Source: Pseudophaeobacter arcticus DSM 23566
Lineage (GTDB): Bacteria; Pseudomonadota; Alphaproteobacteria; Rhodobacterales; Rhodobacteraceae
Length of the DNA: 64,000 nt
Assembly (NCBI RefSeq): GCF_000473205.1
Contig: NZ_KI421507.1
Location: 1,213,934-1,277,933 of the forward strand
Direction of reading: 5' to 3'
Of the stretch, positions 18,036 through 26,357 are shown in pieces. Position numbers and translations under genes: made by a program. Below the pieces are notes generated by a model. The model ran no database searches. It was not told where the DNA came from and was given only the letters and a program-made list of their open reading frames with translations. The first letter of the stretch is position 1; each line of letters opens with the position of its first letter.

Positions 18036-18638
18036 CTAGCGCAGGGCCTTGCGCGCAATGGCGGCAAAGCGGCGGTCCAGTTCGGCAGAGATCCGCAGCA
18101 GCGGACCGCCGCCTTCGTTGACATAGGGGGCAAAGACAAAGCTTGGCCTCTTATAGGCGAGATGTGAGTGATCTGCGCCTGCCTCGGTAACATAGAAGCG
18201 GATCGGAGCCTCGATCATTGCGGCGGTGGAGAGGGCCAGAACGCGCACTGCGTAGTCGTTGTTGAAGACCCCCACCACCCGGTTGCCGGGGATGGAAATG
18301 CCGCGGGCGGCTGCTGCCTGTGTTGGGCCGGCCTGGGTCACCACCACAAGCCCCTCGGCCTTTACTGCAGTGCTCAGATCCCGCAGCAGGGTTTCATATG
18401 ATTTCTCGCTTTCAAAGATCACCCAGCCTTCGCGTTTGCCAATTTCGGTAGCCCGGGCGGGCTGGGGCAAAGAACTGAAGATGAGGATCACGGCCAGAAT
18501 CACAGCCGGTGTCAAAGCCAGTGTCACGGCCAAGCGGGCGGCCATCAACGAGGCTGGGGAAATAGCCTGTGACAGCGAGAGGCGCAGGGGCTTGCGTATC
18601 CGGGACAAGGGAGAGCGTGATTGGCACAGAGCGCGCAT
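18036..18638 (-). CDS. Exported DUF302 domain protein
   Basis: 200 residues from the ATG at 18638, preceded by AGGTGG; GTG at 18650 would add four residues. An N-terminal hydrophobic segment (about residues 38-58) suggests export or anchoring. The remainder fits DUF302: SYETLLRDLSTAVKAEGLVV, GNRVVGVFNNDYAVRVL and APIRFYVTEAG. DUF302 proteins are small periplasmic or cytosolic proteins of unknown function, sometimes next to sulfur or redox genes. A stretch of repeated Leu/Ala/Val in the signal region comes from imperfect short duplications. Confidence 0.7.
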   Translation of the reverse strand: MRALCQSRSPLSRIRKPLRLSLSQAISPASLMAARLAVTLALTPAVILAVILIFSSLPQPARATEIGKREGWVIFESEKSYETLLRDLSTAVKAEGLVVVTQAGPTQAAAARGISIPGNRVVGVFNNDYAVRVLALSTAAMIEAPIRFYVTEAGADHSHLAYKRPSFVFAPYVNEGGGPLLRISAELDRRFAAIARKALR

Positions 18639-18730
18639 ATGAAAGACCACCTGGAAAGACCCCCTGGATTAAACTGGCCGCAGATTAGCAGAGATCTGCA
18701 GACCATCTTTTCACATTGCAGTGTATTTTT

Positions 18731-18756
18731 TTGGGCCGTCAAGTTGGGCCGTCAAG
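18731..18756. repeat. 13-bp perfect tandem repeat
   Basis: TTGGGCCGTCAAG occurs twice head to tail (18731-18743, 18744-18756) in the spacer between the DUF302 and phoX genes. It is one of several short intergenic duplications in the window. Confidence 0.85.
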
Positions 18757-18814
18757 GGGGCCATCAGGTGGGGCGGGAGTGGGCGGCAGGATGGCGCCGC
18801 GAGGACAGGCAGAT

Positions 18815-18839
18815 CAGGCCCGGAAAGGATCCGGGCCTG
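18815..18839. terminator. Stem-loop downstream of phoX
   Basis: A 10-bp perfect stem (CAGGCCCGGA against TCCGGGCCTG) with a five-base loop lies about 90 bp past the phoX stop and before the DUF302 start. It resembles a factor-independent terminator but lacks a long T-run, so confidence is moderate. It may separate the two minus-strand units. Confidence 0.5.
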
Positions 18840-18925
18840 TCTCTTGCAACCTGTGTCTTGCAGCCTATGCGGTTGCAGCCTGTGCAGTTGCCGCTTGTAG
18901 CGGGATCTAACGGTAGACGATCCGG

Positions 18926-20956
18926 CTATACAGCAATCCGGCCACCGCCTGTTTTGGTGACCACAACCACCGAGGGACGTGGTGGCATCTTTGGATCAAA
19001 GTCGGGCCAGCGGGTGGCCGGATCTTCGAAAGTAGAGGCGCGCTCAAACCCTTTGAGCGCCTTGGTGCCATCGGTGCCGGGGTGTTGCACCGCAAGGAAG
19101 AGCGTTTCGCTATCCTCGGTGAAATATGGCCCGCAGAGTTCCCCACCGACGGGGCAGCGGAAGAACAGTTTTGAGTGGCCCCGCAGCTCCCCTTCGGTTT
19201 CCAGCGCATAGAGCCCGTCGGATTTGCCGGTCTTGTCCCATTTGCTGCCCTGATCAGTGGAGATCCACAGGCGGCCATCGGCGTCAAAGGCGCAGTTGTC
19301 GGGCGAGCCAAACCAGCCGTTTTTGCTGGTCTCGGGGTTCCACTGGGCGCCAACTGCGGAAATCTCTGGATCGCCGCATTTCACCAGGATCGACCAGCTG
19401 CCCGTGGTGGCCGCATGATCGCCTGCCTCTTCCTTGATTTCGATGATATGACCAAAGTTGGATTTGGCACGCGGGTTTGCCGCGTTGACCTGCTCGTCCT
19501 TGCGCTTGGAGTTGTTGGTCAACATGATGTAGGCGGTGCCGTCGCCGCGTGGCTGGGCATCCTCGGGGCGGTCCATTGGTGTGGCGCCAAGCGCATCTGC
19601 CGCCAGACGGGTATCAATCAGCACGTCAGCCTGGCTGGCAAAACCGTTTGCAGCGGTCAGCGGCCCCTCGCCATGCACCAGTGGCAGCCAGTGCACGGTG
19701 CCATCGGCATCAAAGCGGGCAACATAGAGGATACCGTCGCTCAGCAGGGTGGAATTGGCACCATTGGTGTCGGAGACAGACCCGTTGGAGACATATTTAT
19801 ACTGATAATCAAAGCGGTTATCATCCCCCATATAGACAACCAGCTTCCCGGCGGAGGAAACTGTGGTTTCGCAGCCCTCATGGCGGAAACGGCCCAGGGC
19901 AGTGTGTTTCACCGGCTTGGCCTCGGGATTGCGGGGGTCGACCTCAACCACCCAGCCAAAGCGGTTTGGCTCGTTGGGTTCCTTGTCGATGTTGAACCGG
20001 TCATAGTGCTGCCCCCAGGCGTACCAGCCGCCGGGCACGCCATAGCGTTTCTTGCTGGCGGCATCCTCGTGGGCGGTGAGATCCGGATTGCCGTCGCTGT
20101 CCTGCACATCGGTCCAGAAATAGCCGTGGAAGTTCTCTTCGGCCATCAACCAGGTGCCCCAGGGGGTCATGCCGCCGGCACAGTTGTTGAGCGTGCCGAT
20201 TACGGCTTTGCCGGAAGGGTCGGCCTTGGTCTGCATCCGGCGATGGCCTGCTGCGGCACCGTCAATGGTCATCTCGGTGTTCAGTGGTGTGATGCGGCGG
20301 TTAAAGGCACCATCGCGGACAACGGCCCATTTGCCGCTGGCGTCGCGCATGATCTCAACCACGGTGCCGCCATGAGCGGCCATCTCGATGTCGATCAGCT
20401 CTTTGGTCATGCCGGCAAAGCCCTGATTGTCCTGGCGGCCAAGGCCGGGGAACATGACTTCTTCGTTGGTATATTCGTGGTTCACACAGAGCAGCCCACG
20501 GGTGCCTTCGGCATTCAGGGGGGTGAAGCCGACATAGTCGTTGTTGTAGCCAAACTGCTGCAGCTGAGCCTGGGCGCTTTGGTTCATCACGTCAAATTCG
20601 GGGGCCTCTGCGGTGATCGGGTCGCCCCAGCGCAGCAGCACATCGGCCTCGTAGCCCTTGGCGATGTGATGGGTCTCATCATTGCCCCAGGTCAGTTCAT
20701 CAAAGCGATAGCGGCTTTCGGTCTGGCGCGCCGCTGTGGCGCGGTTGGGGGCGATCAGGGCAGAGGTGCCAAACAGGCTGGCCGCAGCCGAGACCCCCAG
20801 CATGCCGCGCAGCATATCGCGGCGGCCATAGCGGGTATTGATCACATCACCAATGGTCGCTTCCAGATTGGGGTTTGTCGGGATGTCGTCAAAGGCCTCA
20901 TAGGCTTCGGCCTTGTTGCCGATTTCTGGATCGTTGATGATTTGCTTGCGGTCCAT
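18926..20956 (-). CDS. phoX: PhoX-family alkaline phosphatase
   Basis: 676 residues. A twin-arginine motif (YGRRDMLRGMLG) begins only near residue 44 after a charged extension, and a signal ending near ATA follows; this long n-region is common in PhoX proteins. The core has the MAEENFHGYFW motif near residue 270 and later WISTDQGSKWDKTGKSDGLY and CGPYFTEDSETLFLAVQHPG. PhoX enzymes release phosphate from organic esters in the periplasm using calcium and iron and are common in marine Rhodobacteraceae under phosphate limitation. No clear Pho box was recognised upstream. Confidence 0.85.
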   Translation of the reverse strand: MDRKQIINDPEIGNKAEAYEAFDDIPTNPNLEATIGDVINTRYGRRDMLRGMLGVSAAASLFGTSALIAPNRATAARQTESRYRFDELTWGNDETHHIAKGYEADVLLRWGDPITAEAPEFDVMNQSAQAQLQQFGYNNDYVGFTPLNAEGTRGLLCVNHEYTNEEVMFPGLGRQDNQGFAGMTKELIDIEMAAHGGTVVEIMRDASGKWAVVRDGAFNRRITPLNTEMTIDGAAAGHRRMQTKADPSGKAVIGTLNNCAGGMTPWGTWLMAEENFHGYFWTDVQDSDGNPDLTAHEDAASKKRYGVPGGWYAWGQHYDRFNIDKEPNEPNRFGWVVEVDPRNPEAKPVKHTALGRFRHEGCETTVSSAGKLVVYMGDDNRFDYQYKYVSNGSVSDTNGANSTLLSDGILYVARFDADGTVHWLPLVHGEGPLTAANGFASQADVLIDTRLAADALGATPMDRPEDAQPRGDGTAYIMLTNNSKRKDEQVNAANPRAKSNFGHIIEIKEEAGDHAATTGSWSILVKCGDPEISAVGAQWNPETSKNGWFGSPDNCAFDADGRLWISTDQGSKWDKTGKSDGLYALETEGELRGHSKLFFRCPVGGELCGPYFTEDSETLFLAVQHPGTDGTKALKGFERASTFEDPATRWPDFDPKMPPRPSVVVVTKTGGGRIAV

Positions 20957-21145
20957 GGCTTGCTCTCTTTGTCAAAACGGTCTGCGCAGGAAACATCTGG
21001 CAGTTGCCCGCAGATTGGGGCAGGTTTGTAACAGCTAGGTTATGATTGGTCGCGCATTATTCAAATGTCACAAAGCCTTTGATCGGCGCCGGGCAATTTG
21101 ACTGGCGCTGGGCTAAGCGGGGGAGTGGCGGGGCCTGACCCCGGG

Positions 21146-22204
21146 CTAGGCGGCGCTGCGAAAGCCTTCGATCAATTGGCGCAGCCCCAGGGCGGCTCCG
21201 GCAAAGATCGCCAGAAAGGTCACCGGCGCAGAAAGCGACAGCAGGGAAAAGGCGCTGAGCCCTTGGCCCACGGTGCAGCCCATGGCGATGACGGCGCCGG
21301 CCCCCATGATGGCGGCCCCAAAGATCTGGCGCCGCAGCTCCCGAGGGTCGTCGCAGGCCTCCCAGCGAAAATGGCCCTTGATCAGCGAGCCAATAAAGGC
21401 GCCCAGCCAGACCCCGGTGATCGACCCCACCGCAAACGAGAGCGGTCGCAGGCTGCCGGTCATGGTCCAGAGGATGGTTTCCCCCAGGGGGGCGGAAAAG
21501 GAATGCGACACCACCGGCAGGGCTTCAAAGCCATGGGTGTTGATATAGCTGGTCCCCGCCCATCCCGACACCACTGCCAGCCCCACGACACAGGACCAGA
21601 ACAGGCTTTTGCCATCGCGACGGAATTCAATATCCCAAAGGCTGACGACAGTCAGCACAGCCCCGGCAAGGATGCCGATGCCGGAAAGCGGCAAAGTGGT
21701 CAGCGCCGCCAGATGATGGGCCAGCCCCGGCGGCAGTTCGCTGGTGACATCCTGCTGCTCAAACACCAGGTTGCGCAGCGGCGCCAGGGGGCCAGAGAGC
21801 ACCACATAGGTGGAGATCCCCATCACCAGGACAATGACAAAACTGCGCAGATCCCCACCGCCAAGCCGGGCAATGGCGCCGTAGCCACAGTTGCCGCTCA
21901 GCGCCATGCCATAGCCGAACATCAGACCGCCGATGATCGAGGCCATGGGCATCCAGCGCACCGAAAGATAAAAGGATTGCGAGGCATCAAACAGCCCCAA
22001 CCCGATGAGGGCGAAACTGCCCATGATCGCGGTGCCAATGGCCAGCCCCCACATGCGCATCCGGTGGGAAGAGCCGCCATAGAGCAGATCTTCGATGGCG
22101 CCCAGGGTACAGAACCGACCCAACCGGGCCGCCAGTCCCAGCAATATGCCGCCGAATAGCCCGATGCCGGTGACCAACTGGTGATCGCTGAACAGATCAA
22201 ACAT
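21146..22204 (-). CDS. soxT: YeeE/YedE-family membrane protein, SoxT-like sulfur-compound transporter
   Basis: 352 residues from the ATG at 22204 (GGAGGAGAG eight bases upstream); a TTG two codons earlier is less likely. About ten hydrophobic helices carry the DUF395 pattern: GRFCTLGAIEDLL near the start, LSGNCGYGAIARLGGG in the middle and MGAGAVIAMGCTVGQGLSAF near the end, each with the conserved Cys of the family. YeeE/YedE proteins import thiosulfate or sulfane-sulfur compounds. Its place beside soxR supports the SoxT role, which is inferred from context. A 208-bp spacer separates it from soxR. Confidence 0.78.
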   Translation of the reverse strand: MFDLFSDHQLVTGIGLFGGILLGLAARLGRFCTLGAIEDLLYGGSSHRMRMWGLAIGTAIMGSFALIGLGLFDASQSFYLSVRWMPMASIIGGLMFGYGMALSGNCGYGAIARLGGGDLRSFVIVLVMGISTYVVLSGPLAPLRNLVFEQQDVTSELPPGLAHHLAALTTLPLSGIGILAGAVLTVVSLWDIEFRRDGKSLFWSCVVGLAVVSGWAGTSYINTHGFEALPVVSHSFSAPLGETILWTMTGSLRPLSFAVGSITGVWLGAFIGSLIKGHFRWEACDDPRELRRQIFGAAIMGAGAVIAMGCTVGQGLSAFSLLSLSAPVTFLAIFAGAALGLRQLIEGFRSAA

Positions 22205-22270
22205 GGGCAACTCTCCTCCTGGGCTGGCGATGGGGGGCGATCTGCAGCGCGGCGCAGCTCCGTTGGAGCC

Positions 22271-22300
22271 GCTGGCCTCCGCTGCGCTGGCCTCCGCTGC
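22271..22300. repeat. 15-bp perfect tandem repeat
   Basis: GCTGGCCTCCGCTGC occurs twice head to tail in the 208-bp spacer between soxR and the soxT-like gene. No coding role is seen. Confidence 0.85.
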
Positions 22301-22412
22301 GGCAGCGCCGCTGATGCCTCGGTGGGCTCAGTGAAGCGTCATTGGAGGACCCATTGCAATGGGTTTTGCATCCATGCCAGCGCGCTGGGCGTCAATTTCA
22401 GGTGATGTGGCC

Positions 22413-22754
22413 CTAGCTGGCGTCGTCGGCGCAGAACAGATCGTAGACCACTTCGAGAATGCGGCGTGGGCGGTCATCCGCAAGACGGTAATAAATCGCC
22501 TTGCCGTCCCGGCGTGGCACCACCAGCCCTTCGAGCCGCAACCGCGACAGCTGCTGCGAGACCGCCGCCTGACGTGCGGCCAGCAGGTCTTCCAGCTCGG
22601 TGACCGATTTTTCACCGGTGACCAGGTGGCACAGGATCATCAATCGCCCCTCATGGCTGATCGCCTTGAGGAAGTTTGATGCCTTGGTGGCATTGTCCAC
22701 CATGTTGTCCAGCTCTTCCGGGGCCATATCGGCCGAAAATTGCGGTAGTGCCAT
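22413..22754 (-). CDS. soxR: SoxR, ArsR-family repressor of the sox genes
   Basis: 113 residues from the ATG at 22754, with AGGAGA upstream. It is a winged-helix protein: ISHEGRLMILCHL, then the recognition helix RQAAVSQQLSRLRLEGLV and the wing PRRDGKAIYYRL. Cys42 and Cys108 are the only cysteines and sit at the positions used by SqrR and BigR, which form a tetrasulfide or disulfide bridge with reactive sulfur species and then leave DNA. SoxR in related bacteria represses soxS/VW and the structural genes until thiosulfate or its products appear. Candidate operators are listed separately. Confidence 0.88.
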   Translation of the reverse strand: MALPQFSADMAPEELDNMVDNATKASNFLKAISHEGRLMILCHLVTGEKSVTELEDLLAARQAAVSQQLSRLRLEGLVVPRRDGKAIYYRLADDRPRRILEVVYDLFCADDAS

Positions 22755-22818
22755 AGTTTTGTCTCCTGTGGTGGCGGCGCAACCCAGCGCCGCAACTCCC
22801 AATTCGGTCTTGTGTCGG

Positions 22819-23331
22819 CTAGCTCTCGGGCAGGTCAGCCCCTTCGGCGGGTAACCCCAGATGCCGGCTCATCAGCTGGGCGATCAGAGGCCAGAAAAAG
22901 TCTTCCCCTGGATAGCCTTCCAGCCGGGCCATCTCATGACCGTCGTTCACAATCAAGAAGGTCGGGGTGAAAGTGACCCGACGTGTGACCTTCAGGTCAT
23001 CCGGTATCGCCCGCAGGTCCACCCGGCGCAGGGGGGCAAAAGCGCCCTCGCGGGTCTTGGGGTAGATGGGGCCGATTTCATCGTTCCAGCGTTTGCACCA
23101 TTCACAGCCGGCCTGTTCGACCATGATCAGCTCGCGGCCCGTAGCGGCCTCTGTTACAGTCCCCCCGGCAAGCGCGGGCTGCGGCGCGGCGAGGGCCAGG
23201 CCAACAGAGACCAGGCCAACAGAGACGAGGCCCACAGCGACCAGGCCTGCGGTGAACAGGCCTGCCACGCCGGACCAAACCGTGGCTGCAATACTGCGGC
23301 GCGTTGCAAAAGGCGAAACGTGATTATTCAT
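22819..23331 (-). CDS. soxS: SoxS, periplasmic thioredoxin-like protein
   Basis: 170 residues from the ATG at 23331. A hydrophobic leader has the repeat GLVAVGLVSVGLVSVGLALA and ends near ALAGG, giving a periplasmic thioredoxin-like domain with the active site EQAGCEWCKRW and the cis-Pro segment VTFTPTFLI. SoxS reductively reactivates the SoxYZ carrier cysteine in Paracoccus. Upstream in-frame codons to 23439 exist, but they overlap the divergent promoter. The leader repeat comes from a 15-bp-type DNA duplication and lengthens the signal region. Confidence 0.88.
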   Translation of the reverse strand: MNNHVSPFATRRSIAATVWSGVAGLFTAGLVAVGLVSVGLVSVGLALAAPQPALAGGTVTEAATGRELIMVEQAGCEWCKRWNDEIGPIYPKTREGAFAPLRRVDLRAIPDDLKVTRRVTFTPTFLIVNDGHEMARLEGYPGEDFFWPLIAQLMSRHLGLPAEGADLPES

Positions 23332-23379
23332 GACCTCAACCGTTGACGGCATCCGCAATTTGCGGCTTGATACTACATA

Positions 23380-23395
23380 ATTTGAATATGTGAAT
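23380..23395. promoter_or_regulatory. Candidate SoxR operator (imperfect) between soxS and soxV
   Basis: The word ATTTGAATATGTGAAT fits ATTC-N8-GAAT with one mismatch. It lies in an A+T-rich patch of the divergent soxS/soxV spacer. The patch also contains a TTGATA hexamer at 23367 for rightward reading and TTGTGT-N17-TATGTA for leftward reading, so a bound repressor could block both directions. Confidence 0.5.
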
Positions 23396-23448
23396 AACAC
23401 AAGTCTTGCGCCAAGACAGCCTGAGGCGCGGAGGATCATAAAACCGTG

Positions 23449-24186
23449 ATGCTGGAAATTTCATACCTAGGCGCTGCCTTTGCCGGATTGTTGAGCTTTT
23501 TCACCCCCTGTATCCTGCCGATGGTGCCGTTTTACCTGTCCTATCTGGGGGGGCTCTCGATGGCTGAACTGCGCAGCGACGGCGAGATAGCTGCGGGGGC
23601 GCAGCGGCGCATGGTCCTGGCCGCCCTGTGCTTTGCTGCCGGGGTGACCTCGGTCTTTATGCTGATGGGCATGGGGGCCACGGCGCTGGGGCAGCTGTTC
23701 GGGCAGTATATGGAGATCCTGTCCTACGCGGCGGCGGCGATTCTGGTGGTCTTTGGCCTGCACTTTCTGGGGGTGATTCGTATCGCTTTGTTGTACCGTG
23801 AGGCACGGGTGGAAAGTTCCGCCGATCCATCGAGCCTGGCCGGGGCCTATCTGATGGGGCTGGCCTTTGGCTTTGGCTGGACGCCCTGCGTGGGGCCGGC
23901 CCTGGCCTCGATCCTGATGGTGGCCTCGGGGCTGGGCGATATCTGGCGCGGCGGCGCCTTGTTGTTTGTCTATGGCGCGGCCATGACCTTTCCCTTTGTG
24001 GTGGCGGCGCTGTTTGCCAAGCCGTTTTTGGCCTGGGTGGCGCGTCACCGGGCGGCCTTTCACTGGGTCGAAAAGATCATGGGCGCCATGCTGATCCTGT
24101 TTGCCTTCCTGATCGTTACCGGAGGCGTGCGCTGGATTGCCGAAGTGATGATCCGCTGGATGCCAAGCTTTGCCACAATTGGATAG
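23449..24186 (+). CDS. soxV: SoxV, CcdA-type thiol-electron transporter
   Basis: 245 residues with six hydrophobic helices. The CcdA/DsbD signature is present twice: SFFTPCILPMVPFYLSYLGG near residue 20 and GFGWTPCVGPALASI near residue 145, each with a membrane Cys. SoxV carries electrons from cytosolic thioredoxin to periplasmic SoxW and thence to SoxYZ. A GTG one codon upstream could also be the start; GGAGG lies 11 to 14 bases before these codons. It heads the rightward sox genes and is followed 36 bp later by soxW. Confidence 0.9.
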   Translation: MLEISYLGAAFAGLLSFFTPCILPMVPFYLSYLGGLSMAELRSDGEIAAGAQRRMVLAALCFAAGVTSVFMLMGMGATALGQLFGQYMEILSYAAAAILVVFGLHFLGVIRIALLYREARVESSADPSSLAGAYLMGLAFGFGWTPCVGPALASILMVASGLGDIWRGGALLFVYGAAMTFPFVVAALFAKPFLAWVARHRAAFHWVEKIMGAMLILFAFLIVTGGVRWIAEVMIRWMPSFATIG

Positions 24187-24222
24187 TGACCAAGACTGAA
24201 TGCGAGATTTTGGGAGAGAAAC

Positions 24223-24816
24223 ATGAAGAACTGGATGTTGAAACTTGCCGCTCTGGCGCTGGCGCTGCCGCTGGTTGCAACGGATGTTGCGGCGGTGGAG
24301 CTGGGCGATGACGGGCTGCATAAAACGCCCTGGATGCGCGAGACCTTCAAGGATCTGCGCGAGGATCTGGCAGAGGCCAACAGCGAAGGCAAGCGTCTGG
24401 TGCTGTTCTTTGAGCAGCGTGGCTGCATCTACTGCACCAAGATGCACACCGAAGTTTTCCCCCGTCCCGAGGTGAGCGGCTATATTGCCGAGCACTACTT
24501 TGTGGTGCAGATGAACCTCTACGGCGATGTGGAGGTCACCGATTTTGATGGCGAGGTGTTGTCGGAAAAGGACATGGCACGCAAATGGGGCGTCTTGTTC
24601 ACTCCGACGATTCTGTTCCTGCCAGAAGAGGTAGAGCAGGGGCAGACGGCGCCCCAGGCTGCGGTGGCGACAATGCCCGGCGCCTTTGGTCCGGGAACAA
24701 CACTGGACATGTTCACCTGGGTGAACGAAAAGCGGTATCTTCTTGACAATGGGGAAGATTTTCAACGTTATCACGCGCGCCGTATCTCGGAGCGCAACAA
24801 TGGGTCCGCAGACTGA
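24223..24816 (+). CDS. soxW: SoxW, periplasmic thioredoxin
   Basis: 197 residues. A clear signal peptide (residues about 1-25, ending VAAVE) is followed by a thioredoxin-like domain with FEQRGCIYCTKMHTEVFPRP and the cis-Pro region VLFTPTILFL. It accepts electrons from SoxV and keeps the SoxYZ carrier thiol active. GGGAGAG precedes the ATG. The pairing soxV-soxW is as in Paracoccus pantotrophus. Confidence 0.9.
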   Translation: MKNWMLKLAALALALPLVATDVAAVELGDDGLHKTPWMRETFKDLREDLAEANSEGKRLVLFFEQRGCIYCTKMHTEVFPRPEVSGYIAEHYFVVQMNLYGDVEVTDFDGEVLSEKDMARKWGVLFTPTILFLPEEVEQGQTAPQAAVATMPGAFGPGTTLDMFTWVNEKRYLLDNGEDFQRYHARRISERNNGSAD

Positions 24817-24831
24817 ACGCAGGTGAACAGC

Positions 24832-24855
24832 TATAATAATTCACACTATTGAATT
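24832..24855 (+). promoter_or_regulatory. soxX promoter element with overlapping SoxR operator
   Basis: A perfect TATAAT at 24832-24837 directly abuts AATTC-N8-GAATT (24838-24855), a five-base inverted repeat. The core ATTC-N8-GAAT runs 24839-24854. It is about 90 bp before soxX and after the soxW stop. Its position right after the -10 hexamer suits a repressor that blocks initiation. No strong -35 hexamer was found. Confidence 0.6.
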
Positions 24856-24942
24856 TGTTGTTGCGTTTTGCGGGGCGGGTGCCCTACGGTATACAACAGC
24901 TAAGCCCGCGCAGCACGCGGGTGGCAGCCAACGGGAGGAACC

Positions 24943-25419
24943 ATGAAGAGACTATCTCTGACACTGGCCGTGAGCCTGATCGGGAGTGCAACCCTGGCGG
25001 CAGAGGTCGCGCCAAAGGATGTGCAATTTGACGAGGATGGCGCCGTTGCGACCTCCTTGACCGGCAAACCAGGTGATGCGGCAAGCGGTGCTGTCATCGC
25101 AGGCACCAAATCGCTGGGTAACTGTGTTGCCTGTCATCAGCTGACAGCCCTTGCGGATGTGCCGTTTCACGGCGAAATCGGCCCCTCGCTGGATGGCGCC
25201 GGGGATCGCTGGACCGAAGCAGAGCTTCGCGGCTTGATGACCAATGCCAAAATGACTTTTGAAGGCACGATGATGCCGGCCTTTTACAAGGTCGACGGCT
25301 TTCTGCGTCCTGGTGATGCCTATACCGGCAAGGCTCCAACCGAGGCGCTGACGCCCATCCTGTCTGCACAGGAAATCGAAGATGTGATCGCGTTTATCGC
25401 GACCCTAAAAGAAGAGTAA
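24943..25419 (+). CDS. soxX: SoxX, monoheme cytrochrome c subunit
   Basis: 158 residues. A signal peptide ends near LAAEV. One heme site CVACH lies at residues 61-65, and the likely distal Met ligand is in GTMMPAFYKV. SoxX pairs with SoxA to form the SoxAX cytochrome, which joins thiosulfate to the SoxY cysteine. GGGAGG precedes the ATG. It is first of the soxXYZA unit. Confidence 0.92.
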   Translation: MKRLSLTLAVSLIGSATLAAEVAPKDVQFDEDGAVATSLTGKPGDAASGAVIAGTKSLGNCVACHQLTALADVPFHGEIGPSLDGAGDRWTEAELRGLMTNAKMTFEGTMMPAFYKVDGFLRPGDAYTGKAPTEALTPILSAQEIEDVIAFIATLKEE

Positions 25420-25466
25420 AGCGCGGGCGACAGCCCAGCCGCTTTGCGAAACGTCAAAGGAGACAT

Positions 25467-25886
25467 ATGATGGAGTTCTCACGCCGTGAGACCCTGGGCC
25501 TGGCCCTGGGTGCTGCTGTGATGACGGTGCTGCCGCTGCGGGTCAGCGCCAGCGCCGAGGATCGGATTGCCGAATTTACGGGTGGTGCCGACATGGCCGA
25601 CACCGGAATTGAACTGATTGCGCCGGAGATTGCTGAAAACGGCAATACCGTGCCAATCGAAGTGAACGCCCCGGGCGCCACTGCGATCATGGTTCTGGCC
25701 ACTGGTAACCCAACGCCGGGTGTTGCAACCTTCACCTTTGGCCCCCTGGCCGGCAGCCAGGCTGCTGCGACCCGGATCCGCCTTGCGGGGACCCAGGATG
25801 TTGTGGCCATCGCCAAATTGGCCGACGGCAGCTTTGCCAAGGCCAGCGCATCTGTAAAAGTGACCATCGGCGGTTGCGGCGGCTAA
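25467..25886 (+). CDS. soxY: SoxY, sulfur-carrier subunit
   Basis: 139 residues. A twin-arginine signal (FSRRETLGLALG) is followed by the SoxY immunoglobulin-like domain and ends in the flexible arm GGCGG, whose Cys137 carries the sulfur substrate through the cycle. Two adjacent ATGs (25467, 25470) follow AGGAG; the second has slightly better spacing. SoxY is exported with SoxZ bound, since SoxZ has no signal. Confidence 0.95.
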   Translation: MMEFSRRETLGLALGAAVMTVLPLRVSASAEDRIAEFTGGADMADTGIELIAPEIAENGNTVPIEVNAPGATAIMVLATGNPTPGVATFTFGPLAGSQAAATRIRLAGTQDVVAIAKLADGSFAKASASVKVTIGGCGG

Positions 25887-25952
25887 GCATTCTGCCCCGC
25901 TGATACCCGATTGCGGCCTGCAATATGGCCTGAATACGAAGGAGTTAAAGAC

Positions 25953-26282
25953 ATGGCATCCGGTGTAAAACCCCGCGTCAAAGTCCCCAAGACGGCAAGT
26001 GCTGGTGAGGCGATCACCATCAAGACCCTGATCAGCCACCAGATGGAAAGCGGTCAGCGCAAGGATAAAGAGGGCAACGTCATTCCGCGCTCGATCATCA
26101 ATCGCTTTACCTGTGAATTCAACGGCCAGCTGGTCGTGGATGTTGCGATTGAACCTGCGGTTTCAACCAACCCCTATTTCCAGTTCGAGGCTCTGGTGCC
26201 AGAGGCCGGCGACTTTGCCTTTACCTGGTATGACGACGATGGCTCCGTTTATGAGACATCCAAATCGATCGCTATCGCCTGA
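25953..26282 (+). CDS. soxZ: SoxZ, partner of the sulfur carrier
   Basis: 109 residues without a signal peptide, as expected for a protein that leaves the cell bound to Tat-exported SoxY. Family pattern is evident: GVKPRVKVPKTASAGEAITI, HQMESGQRKD, FTCEFNG and FTWYDDDGSVYE. AAGGAG lies just before the ATG. An upstream in-frame ATG at 25911 lacks a ribosome site. Confidence 0.95.
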   Translation: MASGVKPRVKVPKTASAGEAITIKTLISHQMESGQRKDKEGNVIPRSIINRFTCEFNGQLVVDVAIEPAVSTNPYFQFEALVPEAGDFAFTWYDDDGSVYETSKSIAIA

Positions 26283-26310
26283 TCCCTTCCGGATCTCAAA
26301 GGCACGGCAT

Positions 26311-26332
26311 CCTGGCCGCATATGTGGCCAGG
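26311..26332 (+). terminator. Hairpin in the soxZ-soxA spacer
   Basis: CCTGGCC and GGCCAGG form a perfect 7-bp stem around an eight-base loop, between the soxZ stop and the soxA ribosome site. No T-run follows. It could be a weak attenuator or an mRNA-stabilising 3' structure that sets more SoxYZ than SoxA. Confidence 0.4.
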
Positions 26333-26357
26333 GTGGATACCCAAGGGAGGACAAGGA

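Noticed and set aside
16238..18193. Longer version of the ThDP enzyme starting at 18193
   Set aside because: The extra 112 residues lack family similarity and overlap the DUF302 gene; the family N-terminus begins at 17857.
19175..21031. 618-codon open frame antisense to phoX
   Set aside because: Explained as a shadow of phoX; no family motif or ribosome site.
21146..22210. TTG start for the soxT-like gene
   Set aside because: The ATG two codons downstream has better spacing to GGAGGAG.
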